A stretch of 64,000 nucleotides of DNA from Chitinophaga sp. SYP-B3965 (GCF_009647655.1 NZ_WJFD01000003.1:310001-374000); one strand, 5' to 3'; positions 53,785 to 63,270 are shown, counted from the stretch's first letter. Notes: generated by a model from the sequence alone, not told the origin. Numbers and translations: made by a program.

Positions 53785-53925
53785 AACTTTGATTGATTAT
53801 AATGTGTCCGTACATGAGATAATTTCCGTGGTTGGGCAATATATTTCCACAACCATTTCATAGACTTAAAGAGACTCTTTGAACATAGCTTCGTATTAAT
53901 AGTGAATAAATCTGTCCCGGGACGG
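53785..53925. promoter_or_regulatory. fecR-susC gap with several dyads
   Basis: The 141-bp gap holds the palindrome GTCCCGGGAC (53914-53923), AAAGAG-A-CTCTTT (about 53868-53880), and TGGTTG/CAACCA arms (about 53829-53856). One of these may be the operator or promoter for susC. No full TTTG/TAnnTTTG pair is seen, which fits use of the ECF sigma factor. Confidence 0.45.
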
Positions 53926-54885
53926 TTACTTACATCCCTTTCCTGAGAGATGGATCATTGTTCCTTCTCTTTTAATTTTCGTTTTGGTTAAAGTGGTAAT
54001 GATCTTCAGGATCTCTTCCAGTGGCTCTGTATCGAATTCACCGTTGAAACGGCAATCGGACAGGTTCTTGCCTACCAGAACGATCTGAACGTTATACTTG
54101 TAGGATAATCTTTCCGCCACTTCTGCTAATGGCGTTTCTTCGAAGATGAGTTTGCCTTCACTCCATGCGATGGCATTTTCCGGTTTATCTACAATGGATG
54201 TAATTAATGTGGCTTTGTCCGGATTAAAAGTGGCTCTTTGATTAGGGAGCACGGTCACGCTTTTTTGAGAAAGCGTATCCATCACTGCCACTTTTCCGGT
54301 TAATACGGTTACGGACAATTGCGGCGAATTTCTGTAAGCCGTAATATTAAAAGAGGTACCCAATACGGTGGTATTGAGGCCTCCTGCATGAATGATAAAA
54401 GGTTTGCCGGCGTCCGTGGCTACTTCAAAGAAACCTTCCCCTTCCAGCGTAATTTCTCTTGTATCTCCTATAAAGCGTTCCGGATAAGTTAAGATACTAC
54501 CAGCATTAAGGGTAATGACAGTGTTATCTGGCAGGGTGAGTTTTTTGGTGGTATGAAAAGGTACTTTCACAGCCACCAGGTTCACTTTTTCAGGTCCCTG
54601 TACAAAATACCAGGCGCCTCCGGCGGTTACCAGTAAACCAGCTACCAGTGCGGCGATACGGATAAATCCTTTCCAGGGAGAGCGGGTATGGCTCATAATA
54701 CCGGCTATCATTTCGGCCTTTTCTTCCTCCGGCATTATAACGGAAGGCTGCTCCCAGCCTTGTTCCATCAAGTTTTCCAGCCAGTTTTCCGGCTGGTCCT
54801 GCAACCATAATTCCACCTGCTGATTTTCGGCTGGTGTTGTTTCTCCCTTTAAAAACCTTTCCAGTAATTCTCGGTTCATATGCAT
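53926..54885 (-). CDS. FecR family anti-sigma regulator
   Basis: The 319-residue protein has a cytoplasmic N-terminal part (RFLKGETTPAENQQVELWLQDQPEN, the sigma-binding FecR N domain), one transmembrane helix (about 75-92: GFIRIAALVAGLLVTAGGAWYF), and a periplasmic FecR domain (HTTKKLTLPDNTVITLNAGSILTYPE, VTVLTGKVAV) followed by an STN-like C-terminal part (LAEVAERLSYKYNV). It transmits the SusC signal to the sigma factor. Starts at 54885 or 54879 are both possible. Confidence 0.94.
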   Translation of the reverse strand: MHMNRELLERFLKGETTPAENQQVELWLQDQPENWLENLMEQGWEQPSVIMPEEEKAEMIAGIMSHTRSPWKGFIRIAALVAGLLVTAGGAWYFVQGPEKVNLVAVKVPFHTTKKLTLPDNTVITLNAGSILTYPERFIGDTREITLEGEGFFEVATDAGKPFIIHAGGLNTTVLGTSFNITAYRNSPQLSVTVLTGKVAVMDTLSQKSVTVLPNQRATFNPDKATLITSIVDKPENAIAWSEGKLIFEETPLAEVAERLSYKYNVQIVLVGKNLSDCRFNGEFDTEPLEEILKIITTLTKTKIKREGTMIHLSGKGCK

Positions 54886-54956
54886 AGAACACGTTTTTTA
54901 ATTAAAATGCCTATACATACTTTACAATTCTTAACTTTTGCTTAACTTTCGAACTG

Positions 54957-54964
54957 TAGCTTTG
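54957..54964 (+). promoter_or_regulatory. -7 box touching the sigma factor start
   Basis: TAGCTTTG matches TAnnTTTG and ends five nt before the sigma factor ATG at 54970. A TTTG lies at 54937-54940, 16 nt upstream, shorter than the usual 19. If used, the mRNA would have almost no leader. Confidence 0.45.
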
Positions 54965-54969
54965 CAGAA

Positions 54970-55491
54970 ATGACGTCGATTCGTAATATATCGCAACAAC
55001 GATTTAAGCGCATTGTGGAGGAAACTTTTGATCGTTTATATGCGTCCCTGTATCTGCTGTGTAATAACAAACAGCTGAGTGAGGATATCATGCAGGAAAC
55101 TTATATCCGGTTGTGGAAGAATATTGACCAGGTGCAGGATGATCACACCATTATTAATTTACTGAAGCGCTATGCGCGAAATATATTCCTGGACGAGGTG
55201 AGAAGTGCAGCGAGGAAAAATGCGTCCCTTTCCAAACATCAGCCGGAAGAAACGGTAGATTCTCCGGAAGATTGTTTTAAGAACAGGGAGTTGAACATGG
55301 CTATCCAGAGCGCCATTAAAAAACTGCCGCGTCAGCAGCAGATCATTTTTCGTTTACATAAAGAACACGCGATGAGTTACAAACAGATCTCGGCGCGGAT
55401 GAATATAGGTACGGGGACTATTGAGGTTCATATGAACCGTGCGTTAAAAACATTAAAACAACATCTCTCCCATTTACAGGGAATTGATTAA
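54970..55491 (+). CDS. ECF RNA polymerase sigma factor (sigma-70 family)
   Basis: The 173-residue protein has sigma region 2 (FDRLYASLYLLCNNKQLSEDIMQETYIRLWKNIDQVQD) and region 4 (AIKKLPRQQQIIFRLHKEHAMSYKQISARMNIGTGTIEVHMNRALKTLKQHL). It is divergent from the FecR gene and next to an STN-carrying SusC, which is the standard ECF-FecR-SusC signalling set of Bacteroidota. It is expected to direct transcription of the first Sus locus. Confidence 0.95.
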   Translation: MTSIRNISQQRFKRIVEETFDRLYASLYLLCNNKQLSEDIMQETYIRLWKNIDQVQDDHTIINLLKRYARNIFLDEVRSAARKNASLSKHQPEETVDSPEDCFKNRELNMAIQSAIKKLPRQQQIIFRLHKEHAMSYKQISARMNIGTGTIEVHMNRALKTLKQHLSHLQGID

Positions 55492-55526
55492 AAAGAAAAA
55501 GAGGCGTTATGCCTCTTTTTCTTTTT
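55490..55526. terminator. Bidirectional terminator between the two Sus loci
   Basis: The 16-nt arms 55490-55505 (AAAAAGAAAAAGAGGC) and 55511-55526 are perfect complements around GTTAT. It overlaps the sigma factor stop codon and lies 4 bp from the stop of the collagen-like lipoprotein gene, so it ends both converging transcripts. Confidence 0.92.
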
Positions 55527-55530
55527 ATGC

Positions 55531-56121
55531 TTAATCTTTTATACCAAGGTATGCTTTGACTGCAAGATAATTGTTCCAATCAACAGCAGGTGCCTGCCTG
55601 GCTGCCTGGCCACCAGGGATGAGCACGTAGCGGTATTGCCGAACTTTTGCTCCTTGCTGGTTTACAGTAGTACTCATGAAATGGGTGGAATAAAGGTCAA
55701 TTTGTCCTACTGAGAAAGTAGTGGTAATACTGAGTCCTCCACCGAGGTAAATATCAAACATGGGCAGTGGATCCACTAACTGGGCTGCTGCTGTTCCCCA
55801 ATTTAAATAAACTTTTATTTCCCCATTATTCAATATATCACTTGTAAGTTTAGGTGCAAGAATAGTGGCATAAAAACCGATCGTATCTGCTCCATCTTTT
55901 TCCACTGTGAACGGTACGTCCAGCCATGCGGAATAGATAACATTGGCTGTTCCGGGATTTCCAGCTGCTCCACCAGGGCCGGCGGGACCAGCAGGGCCAG
56001 CAGGACCGGCAGGACCAGCGGGGCCGGCAGGGCCAGCGGATCCATCTTTGGAACAGGAAACAAAAAATACTGCCACAGCCATCAGCGAGACGTATAAGAT
56101 TCTGGACGTAATGCTCTTCAT
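55531..56121 (-). CDS. Collagen-like (Gly-Pro-Ala) repeat lipoprotein
   Basis: The 196-residue protein has a lipoprotein signal ending at Cys23 (VFFVSCSKDG), ten Gly-x-y triplets from residue 27 (GSAGPAGPAG and so on to GNPG), and a beta-rich C-terminal domain of about 140 residues with no family I recognise. Gly-Pro-Ala triplets can form a triple helix, so the lipoprotein may be a trimer standing off the outer membrane. The coding DNA is a 9-bp tandem repeat. It is the last gene of the second Sus locus. Confidence 0.82.
   Translation of the reverse strand: MKSITSRILYVSLMAVAVFFVSCSKDGSAGPAGPAGPAGPAGPAGPAGPGGAAGNPGTANVIYSAWLDVPFTVEKDGADTIGFYATILAPKLTSDILNNGEIKVYLNWGTAAAQLVDPLPMFDIYLGGGLSITTTFSVGQIDLYSTHFMSTTVNQQGAKVRQYRYVLIPGGQAARQAPAVDWNNYLAVKAYLGIKD
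55972..56041 (-). repeat. 9-bp tandem repeat encoding Gly-Pro-Ala
   Basis: On the plus strand units of the type GGACCAGCA or GGGCCGGCA recur about seven to eight times (55972-56041). Changes in copy number would keep the frame and alter the length of the collagen-like stalk. Confidence 0.85.
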
Positions 56122-56170
56122 AAAAAAAAGTTGAATTGGTTATAAAATAGGTAAAGACGTTCCTAATGTT

Positions 56171-57487
56171 TTAACGAAACCAGCTGATCCACGCTTTTGC
56201 ATCTAACGCACTCACCATATCATACGTGGTAGCACTTGTTTGTATCAGATAATATCCCTGCGGACTGAGGAATTGTATAGCCGTATTTATATAGGCATCT
56301 TCCGAATCCGGCGGGATATCTCCCAGATCTCCGAGGTAACGGAAACCAATTCTTCCATCCGTGCTGAATACAGGTGCCCTGAAAGCTGTACCAAAAAAGA
56401 TAGTGGGTGCTCCTCCGTCCGGCAATACATATCCGGCCAGATCATATCTCACTCCGCCGGAAGTACCAAACTCTGCAAAGAAACCGAGGTATAGAAAACC
56501 GGGGATCTCTGTGATCTTAAATGCATCATCTACGCCATTCACATGGAACCCTTGCAGGGAAACCCATCGTCTTTGCACAGTTCCAACTGTTTGCCACCAG
56601 CGGGTTGGGCTGTTGAGGTCTCTGATAATTGGTGCAATTGCTCCTGCTATTGTAGCGGCGGCACCACCATTGATATTCAAATTAAATACAGTAGCAGTGG
56701 GATTCCAGCTTATATTGGTGAGTGCGCTGATCGTTGTAGCGCCATTTACCAACGGCGATACAAGTTGCACACCCTGGCTGGTAAAATAATAACCTGTTGT
56801 AAACTGACGTCCTACTCCACCTCCATCTACCCATATAAAGGTGACTGTTCTTGTTAAAGGGTTTACTCTTATTTCGTAAGAGGTGGCGCCGATCACTAAT
56901 CTTTTGAAATAGTTGAGGATGCGTGAGCTGCTATATTCAAACAGCAGCGAATTTTTCCATTGCCCGCTTTGCCATGACTGCAGATCCTGCTGCGTAGCTT
57001 TTTTTATCACCATTTTACTACCCTTGAAACGGCCGGTGAGTTTGATGCTGTCTGTGGTCAATGTATCCAGTGAGAATTCGAAATCAGAAGACAACCCTTC
57101 TCCATATTCTCCTCCATTTACTGAGCCATCAGGATCAGCCAATTGATGCAGATAAGAATAAGTATCAAAAATGAGTGCTGGCTGCTGCAGTGCTTTCAGC
57201 CGGAAGCTGCTTTCTTTGCGGGTCAGGGCAGTGATCGTATCCACATCTCCAAACATCAACACGCGGTTGTCATTATTGAAACTGAAATGGAAATGATAAA
57301 TGCCACCGGCGGCAGTTCTCAGTTCGGCATTCCAGCCGTTTGGCGAACCTGCCAGGGCAGTCTGGTACTCTCCCAATACTCTGTTGATCCGGGCATCGGG
57401 TGATTCACTGAATATAGGATCATCATCTTTCTTACAGGAAGAAAATCCGATCAGGCCTATCATGAAATATAATAAAGTTCTTTTCAT
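56171..57487 (-). CDS. DUF4302-like lipoprotein of the second Sus locus
   Basis: The 438-residue protein has a lipoprotein signal with Cys18 (IGFSSCKKDDDP). The following block (RINRVLGEYQTALAGSPNGWNAELRT, YHFHFSFNNDNRVLMFGD) is characteristic of DUF4302. The rest is beta-rich. Members usually lie behind SusC/SusD and a HExxH lipoprotein, as here. It starts 18 bp after the HExxH gene stop. A surface-exposed ligand-binding role is inferred from context only. Confidence 0.8.
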   Translation of the reverse strand: MKRTLLYFMIGLIGFSSCKKDDDPIFSESPDARINRVLGEYQTALAGSPNGWNAELRTAAGGIYHFHFSFNNDNRVLMFGDVDTITALTRKESSFRLKALQQPALIFDTYSYLHQLADPDGSVNGGEYGEGLSSDFEFSLDTLTTDSIKLTGRFKGSKMVIKKATQQDLQSWQSGQWKNSLLFEYSSSRILNYFKRLVIGATSYEIRVNPLTRTVTFIWVDGGGVGRQFTTGYYFTSQGVQLVSPLVNGATTISALTNISWNPTATVFNLNINGGAAATIAGAIAPIIRDLNSPTRWWQTVGTVQRRWVSLQGFHVNGVDDAFKITEIPGFLYLGFFAEFGTSGGVRYDLAGYVLPDGGAPTIFFGTAFRAPVFSTDGRIGFRYLGDLGDIPPDSEDAYINTAIQFLSPQGYYLIQTSATTYDMVSALDAKAWISWFR

Positions 57488-57505
57488 CTTTTAGATTTTA
57501 ACAGG

Positions 57506-58408
57506 TTACCTGATCAGTGATTCAATAGAGGCTCTTGTGCGCGCCTGCAGGTCGTAAAAATTAATTTTCCATACAGTGGCGAAGTAGTTGACGACGATGG
57601 CTTCTTTCTGCCGCAGCCTGCTTCTTGCCTGATCTGGTGTAATACCACTGGCACCAGGTTCTGTAATATTATTGAGCAGATGATCAAATCCCTGTTTACC
57701 TTCTATCAGCATCATGGCGATCATTTCCACGAAATCTTCATCGGGTGCTGAAATAGCATAAGCGGTGATAAAACCATCACTCAGTGCTTCTCCGTCAGAT
57801 ATATTATTCCAGTTGGCAGTGTATTGCCCTACGGAGATCCGTTTGAATTCCGGCGGGTACAATACATTCTGGTGCAGGATATGACCGAATTCATGTTCAA
57901 TGGTATGGAACATCATTTTCAGATTAAAGGAATCAGATACCACATATCCCGGCATTCCTTTACTCCTGAAATCATTCATTACGTATAACATAATACGACG
58001 ACCACCTTCTGCGGTACCCAGTGTAATGGTACCATCCAGGTTATAACTGGCGCTACCTACGAGTACAAAAAATTTGGGGCAATAACGCGGCATGAAAAGA
58101 GGGCCGGCTACTGCTTCATAATTTTTGATCCACACGTCTTTGATGGCGCTTAACACGGGTACGATCTTTTCCTCTTTTGGCGGAACGAGTGTTTTGTTAA
58201 ACTCCAGTTCCCCCTGATCCCATTTATATTTTACGGATACATTCAACGGCGTTACCAGGTTATCCTGGATCCATACGTCAATAGGACCTTTCGTCCAGGT
58301 ATCCCCACCGAGGCCGGGGATATTATCTACATCGCCCAATGCATCTTCCTTATTGCAGGAAATCAACGCAGCGAATAAAAGGATCAATAATATTTTAAGA
58401 TGCTTCAT
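57506..58408 (-). CDS. Zinc metallohydrolase lipoprotein of Sus loci (HExxH)
   Basis: The 300-residue protein has a lipoprotein signal with Cys18 (FAALISCNKED). The zinc motif is His172-Glu173-x-x-His176 followed by His179 (EHEFGHILHQ), and SDGEALSDGFITAYA lies further on. It resembles the 'substrate import-associated zinc metallohydrolase lipoproteins' found with SusC/SusD and DUF4302 genes. It could trim a peptide or glycoprotein ligand at the cell surface, but activity is not proven for the family. Confidence 0.85.
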   Translation of the reverse strand: MKHLKILLILLFAALISCNKEDALGDVDNIPGLGGDTWTKGPIDVWIQDNLVTPLNVSVKYKWDQGELEFNKTLVPPKEEKIVPVLSAIKDVWIKNYEAVAGPLFMPRYCPKFFVLVGSASYNLDGTITLGTAEGGRRIMLYVMNDFRSKGMPGYVVSDSFNLKMMFHTIEHEFGHILHQNVLYPPEFKRISVGQYTANWNNISDGEALSDGFITAYAISAPDEDFVEMIAMMLIEGKQGFDHLLNNITEPGASGITPDQARSRLRQKEAIVVNYFATVWKINFYDLQARTRASIESLIR

Positions 58409-58427
58409 GTTCTGATTCGTTTAATGA

Positions 58428-59879
58428 TCAACGTGGGTTAGGTGTTAAACCTGACACTGAAACTGATTGCGGCAACTGGAACAATCTTCTTGGATCGTTC
58501 GCAGTGAGCGTTACGGCCTGGCCGGTGAAAGTGGTATGCGTAACCGGGATCCTGTACCGCAGGATATCAAACCAGCGCATTCCTTCCTGCACATATTCTG
58601 CCCGTTTGAAATCAAGGATGGTCCTTATTACCGCTGTCTGCAGATTACCACCGCCATAAAAGTTCAGGACCTTGGCATTGGTGATGATATGAGCTGCTGC
58701 GTTATAATTATTAATACGTGTAGCTGCATAAATATTCAGATCGGCGATGGCAGCACCCGTATTATTTTGTTGGGCATATGCTTCTGCCCTGTTGAACAAT
58801 ACCTCTTCCGTAGTAAATAAAGGCACCATTACATAAGCGTTGCCTATGCTGGCATTCACGGAATTGCGTACAAAGAATTCATTGATCTTTGGGAGCAGGA
58901 AATTATCTGAGCCAACCGTATATGTCTGGTAATTAAAGCCCCATTCTCCTCCTGTAACATTGTTTCCCAGGATCTCTCTTTGTTTGGGAGAATTGAGTGC
59001 ATACCTGTAAGAGTAATAATAACGGCCCCAGATAGAAGGTGTTTCTACCAACAGCAGGTTAGCCGGTTCGGTAGCTTTAGCATATACGGCATACAGTTCC
59101 AGGTAGGTCATTGTTTTATAAGTGGTATTCCACGGCCGCAACACATTGGTGGGATCACTATTATTGAATACGATGCTGGCAAATGCCACTGTTTTTGCCC
59201 AATCCCGTTTGAAGAGGTAAAAGCGGGAAGCAAAAGCATTGGCTGCTTTTTTCGTAAAGTGATAACCGGGGATGGTATATTTTGTATCATCTAACAGCGG
59301 TATACCTGTGGTGAGGTCTCTTTCTATCATCTCATATACGCTTGCCACTGTTCCACGATCATATTGTTTGATCACTGTTTTCTCCGGCTCTGTTACATAT
59401 GGAATGCCAGGGCTGGTAGCGGCGGTAGCGGGATCGTATGTTTCTGCAAAGAAAGTAACGAGCATAAAATGTGCGTACGCCCTGCATAATAAAGCTTCTC
59501 CTTTCTGCGCCTGGTAGTCCTGGGGATTCGGTGCTTTTTCACAAGTTTCCAAAGCAAGGTTTGCTACGGCGATGGCCTTGTAACAAGCATTCCAGTAAAA
59601 CTCCGGAGAGTCCTCCTGATCATCTCGTACATCCATGAACTGGAATGGATCTCCGTTTACATTTTCCAGGGTACCTGCTCCTTTATCTGCCACATTATCC
59701 GAAGAGGATTCTGTGAACGACATGTAATTGGCCTGTGGATAGGCAGTGCCCAATAACTGGGATACCTGTTGCGGTGATTGCAATTCTGCCCGGTTATCCG
59801 GTGGTTTCTCGAGGAATTTTTTACAACCATTGGCTGTAAAAGCGAGCAGTACGAATGTATATATAGATAGTCTCTTCAT
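58428..59879 (-). CDS. RagB/SusD family nutrient uptake lipoprotein (second locus)
   Basis: The 483-residue protein has a lipoprotein signal with Cys19 (FTANGCKKFLEKPPDN). SusD signatures are GEALLCRAYAHFMLVTFFAETY, EEVLFNRAEAYAQQNN and EGMRWFDILRYRIPVTH, ending in FQLPQSVSVSGLTPNPR. It lies 10 bp after the susC stop and should cap that transporter. It is only distantly similar to the SusD of the first locus. Confidence 0.94.
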   Translation of the reverse strand: MKRLSIYTFVLLAFTANGCKKFLEKPPDNRAELQSPQQVSQLLGTAYPQANYMSFTESSSDNVADKGAGTLENVNGDPFQFMDVRDDQEDSPEFYWNACYKAIAVANLALETCEKAPNPQDYQAQKGEALLCRAYAHFMLVTFFAETYDPATAATSPGIPYVTEPEKTVIKQYDRGTVASVYEMIERDLTTGIPLLDDTKYTIPGYHFTKKAANAFASRFYLFKRDWAKTVAFASIVFNNSDPTNVLRPWNTTYKTMTYLELYAVYAKATEPANLLLVETPSIWGRYYYSYRYALNSPKQREILGNNVTGGEWGFNYQTYTVGSDNFLLPKINEFFVRNSVNASIGNAYVMVPLFTTEEVLFNRAEAYAQQNNTGAAIADLNIYAATRINNYNAAAHIITNAKVLNFYGGGNLQTAVIRTILDFKRAEYVQEGMRWFDILRYRIPVTHTTFTGQAVTLTANDPRRLFQLPQSVSVSGLTPNPR

Positions 59880-59889
59880 GTTGATGCAA

Positions 59890-62800
59890 TTAAATACCCA
59901 CTTTCAGCGAGAGTGTAAATTGTTTTTGGATCGGTAATGCCACACCTCCGGAGTTAAAGAATTCCGGGTCCTGCCCTTTCAGTTTACTATCCGCATAGAT
60001 CAGCCAGGGGTTGGTAGCTGCAGCAGTTACGCTGAGGCTGTTCATCTTTAGTTTATTCAGCACCGCGGGTGTTAAATTATAACTGAGCGATACTGTTTTC
60101 AACCTGATGAAATCTCCTTTGGCCACTCTTTCTGTTGAATAGTTGTAGTTGTTATAAGGATACGCTCCATCCAGCCTGGATTGTTCAAAGGCACCATAGA
60201 TGGAAGGCACTTTGGTATAACGTTCATCTCCCGGCATCACCCAACGATCAAAGAATTCTTTGGGCATGGCATCCAGATCTGTGTAGGATGTTCTGAAAGC
60301 AGGATAGAGCCTGATCTTGTTGCCTGCCTGGTAAGTAACGAATACATTCAGGGAGAAATTCTTATAGTTGAAGGTGTTGGAGAAACCACCAGTGATAGTG
60401 GGATCTACCGGTCCTTCATACTTCAGATAATCGATGTTCTGATCCTGAAGATATACGGCGCCGGATTGTTTACCTTCTTCGTCAATGAAAAGCGGCAAAC
60501 CGGTGTAAGGGTCCAGTCCTTTGAAATCTATGGAGAACAGGCTTCTTACAGGATAACCTTCCCGGTTACCTCCTTCTGCCTGCACCATATCAAAAATGCG
60601 GGGTTTGTTCCTGGCATTGGTGATCTTGTTTTCGTTATAACCAAAGGTTAAGTTCGTTCTCCAGCCCCAGTCCCTCTTTTTGATCACGTTCCCTCCTATC
60701 AGTATTTCAGCACCATAGGAATCCATATCGGCATAGTTGGCCGCTTTTTCTGATTCCCCTCCGATACCGGAAGTGCGGATCAAACTGATGAGGTCGAAAC
60801 TTTTCCGCTGGTATACATCCAAACTCACGTTCACTTTATTCTTAAAGAGCCCTGCATCCAATCCGATGTTAGCGGTGTAGGACTTTTCCCAAGTAAGGTC
60901 CAGGTTCTCCAGGTTAGCCAGCTGGATCACCGATTCCACTTCTGTGAGATAAGGACGGGTTGTATTGATATTTCTTAACACGATCGTGGAGTTGGTGGCA
61001 GGTCCCATACTGGCGGTCAATCCATAGGATGCGCGCAGTGTGAGATAATCCACCCATGTTACTTCTTTCATGAACGGCTCTCCGTCTAAGTTCCAGGAAC
61101 CCGCAAGGCTCCATGTCGGCAGCCAGCGTGCGCGGGTTGATTTACCTAAACGGTTGGAACCATCATAACGCACTGTACCGGTGAAATTCAGTTTCTGGTT
61201 ATAAGAGTATCCTGCGGAACCATAAAATGCTACAAAGCGATCATAGTCCTTGCTCATACCATAATACGGGAAATTGCTCTCGATGGTTTGCTTCAGGATT
61301 CGGTAATCCACAAAAGGTGTTCCGCCGTTGCCATATTGGTAACCATAACCGGTGTTGGAAAAGTTCTGCCTGTCTGCTGACTTCACCTGCATACCGGCTA
61401 AGAGGTTCAATGCGTGTTTTTCCTGGATGGTTTTAACGTAATTAAAACTATTCCTGAAATCGTAGTTCATCAGCTGATCTTCCGTTCTGTTGTAGAAACC
61501 GCCATAAGGCAGTACTACCACAGGTTCTGCTTCGGGATCTTCCGGATCGCGATAAAGGAACCTGTTATTTGTGCGGATGGTGGAATTGCCTGCGGCACGG
61601 TAAGCATTGGCCATATTGGCGTTTTCCGTGATCTGGTGTTCCCGGGAAGATTTCACATACCGTACGGCCCCTACAAATTCATAACGCAGGTCTTTGGTGA
61701 TCTTGTAAGAAAGATCTCCCTGCAAACGAATGTCAGACACATTAATATCCAGGTAATTATTTTCCAGTTCTGTGAGGATATTAAAGGGGGCGAATTCCCG
61801 CCGGAAATATTCCCTTTTCCCATTCTGGTCAAACGCCGTGAGGGTGCGGCTGGTATTCAGCGCGTAACTAAAAGGGTTGATATCAAAATCACGATCGTAC
61901 TGTCCTTCCACCGGATTGCTCTGACGGCCTAAAGAGCCGGGTGCTCTTTGCTGCCGCAGGGAAGCCAGGGTAGAAAAACCAACAGACAAACGATCGGAGA
62001 ACTTATAGTTGTTACGGAAGTTGAGGGTGTAACGTTTCACATTGTCGGCAATCGTCCATCCGTTATCACCATAATAACTGGTAGAGAAATAGGATTGGGA
62101 TTTATCTGTACCGAATGAAACACTCAGGGAATGTTCCTGCATGAAGTTATTCCTGAACAGGAGATCGAACCAGTCTGTGTTTGCGCGGGCATATCTTTTC
62201 AGGAACTCCGCCCTGCCCTCTGGTGTATTAACCACTGCATACTGGCCGTTGGCATCAGCAATGGTGCCTTCATACATTTTACCGTATACGCCATTATTGG
62301 CGCGGTCCAGGATATTGGGATTCAGGAGACCTTTCCTTTCCAGCTCTGCCAGTACGGACATTTGCTGGGAGGAGTTCATGATATTGTAATCCGCATAGGT
62401 GGGTTTCAGCTGTGTACTGAAATTACCAGTATAACTAACGAGGGGTTTACCTACCCGTCCTTTTTTAGTGGTAATAACTACCACACCATTCATGGCTCTT
62501 GCACCATAAAGGGCAGTAGCGGCAGCATCTTTTAATATGGCGAAGCTTTCAATATCGTTTGCATTCAATCCGGCTACTGCGGAACCCAGCAAAGTGGTGG
62601 GGTCTCCGCTGGACAGCTGATCGTTGGTGATATTAATAATGTCTTCCAATACTACATTATCTACTACCCAGAGCGGTTTGTTATCTCCATTAATAGAAGT
62701 GGCTCCACGGATACGCAGTTTGGGCGCAGCGCCAAAGGAACCGGATACGTTTTGTACGGATACGCCAGCAGCGCGGCCTTCCAGCATGCGGCTCACATCT

Positions 62801-63270
62801 ATCACCCCATCCATTTTAACATCGTCTGCTTTGAGGGTAACGGCGGATCCGGCAAACTTTCGTTTATCGAGGTCCTGAAAACCGGTTACCACCACTTCAG
62901 ACAATTGACCTCCGAGATTGGCGAGCCTTACATTGAGTGCTGCCCCCCGAAAGGTGACCACGAGGGGTTTTTTCCCGATATAAGTAAAACGGAGACTGTC
63001 CCCTGCCTGGGCAGCCAGGGTAAAATTACCGTTGGCATCCGTTAAAACTCCTTTGCGGTTAACCAGGTTCTCCACGGTGACCCCGGGAAGCGGAATACCC
63101 TCCTCTGCATCTAAGACCTTACCCTGCGCCTGCTGCTGTGGCTGGTTCTGGAAAAACGGGACGGCTTTTGAATCAGAAGGTAAAACGGTTAATAGTGGAA
63201 AAAGTAAAAGAACTATCGGGGATCTGCGTAGCAATTTCCGGATAGAATAGGAATGTAGCGTTAAAAGCAT
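59890..63270 (-). CDS. SusC-type TonB-dependent transporter (second locus)
   Basis: The 1127-residue protein has a signal segment (RRSPIVLLLFPLLTVLPSDSKA), a carboxypeptidase-like domain (about residues 50-130: QGKVLDAEEGIPLPGVTVENLVNRKG), the plug with DVSRMLEGRAAGVSVQNVSGSFG and FAILKDAAATALYGARAMNGVVVITTKKG, and a TonB barrel ending FTLSLKVGI. Unlike the first SusC it has no STN domain, so it is not expected to signal through FecR. I take the ATG at 63268-63270; the frame extends 33 codons upstream into probable regulatory DNA. Confidence 0.94.
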   Translation of the reverse strand: MLLTLHSYSIRKLLRRSPIVLLLFPLLTVLPSDSKAVPFFQNQPQQQAQGKVLDAEEGIPLPGVTVENLVNRKGVLTDANGNFTLAAQAGDSLRFTYIGKKPLVVTFRGAALNVRLANLGGQLSEVVVTGFQDLDKRKFAGSAVTLKADDVKMDGVIDVSRMLEGRAAGVSVQNVSGSFGAAPKLRIRGATSINGDNKPLWVVDNVVLEDIINITNDQLSSGDPTTLLGSAVAGLNANDIESFAILKDAAATALYGARAMNGVVVITTKKGRVGKPLVSYTGNFSTQLKPTYADYNIMNSSQQMSVLAELERKGLLNPNILDRANNGVYGKMYEGTIADANGQYAVVNTPEGRAEFLKRYARANTDWFDLLFRNNFMQEHSLSVSFGTDKSQSYFSTSYYGDNGWTIADNVKRYTLNFRNNYKFSDRLSVGFSTLASLRQQRAPGSLGRQSNPVEGQYDRDFDINPFSYALNTSRTLTAFDQNGKREYFRREFAPFNILTELENNYLDINVSDIRLQGDLSYKITKDLRYEFVGAVRYVKSSREHQITENANMANAYRAAGNSTIRTNNRFLYRDPEDPEAEPVVVLPYGGFYNRTEDQLMNYDFRNSFNYVKTIQEKHALNLLAGMQVKSADRQNFSNTGYGYQYGNGGTPFVDYRILKQTIESNFPYYGMSKDYDRFVAFYGSAGYSYNQKLNFTGTVRYDGSNRLGKSTRARWLPTWSLAGSWNLDGEPFMKEVTWVDYLTLRASYGLTASMGPATNSTIVLRNINTTRPYLTEVESVIQLANLENLDLTWEKSYTANIGLDAGLFKNKVNVSLDVYQRKSFDLISLIRTSGIGGESEKAANYADMDSYGAEILIGGNVIKKRDWGWRTNLTFGYNENKITNARNKPRIFDMVQAEGGNREGYPVRSLFSIDFKGLDPYTGLPLFIDEEGKQSGAVYLQDQNIDYLKYEGPVDPTITGGFSNTFNYKNFSLNVFVTYQAGNKIRLYPAFRTSYTDLDAMPKEFFDRWVMPGDERYTKVPSIYGAFEQSRLDGAYPYNNYNYSTERVAKGDFIRLKTVSLSYNLTPAVLNKLKMNSLSVTAAATNPWLIYADSKLKGQDPEFFNSGGVALPIQKQFTLSLKVGI

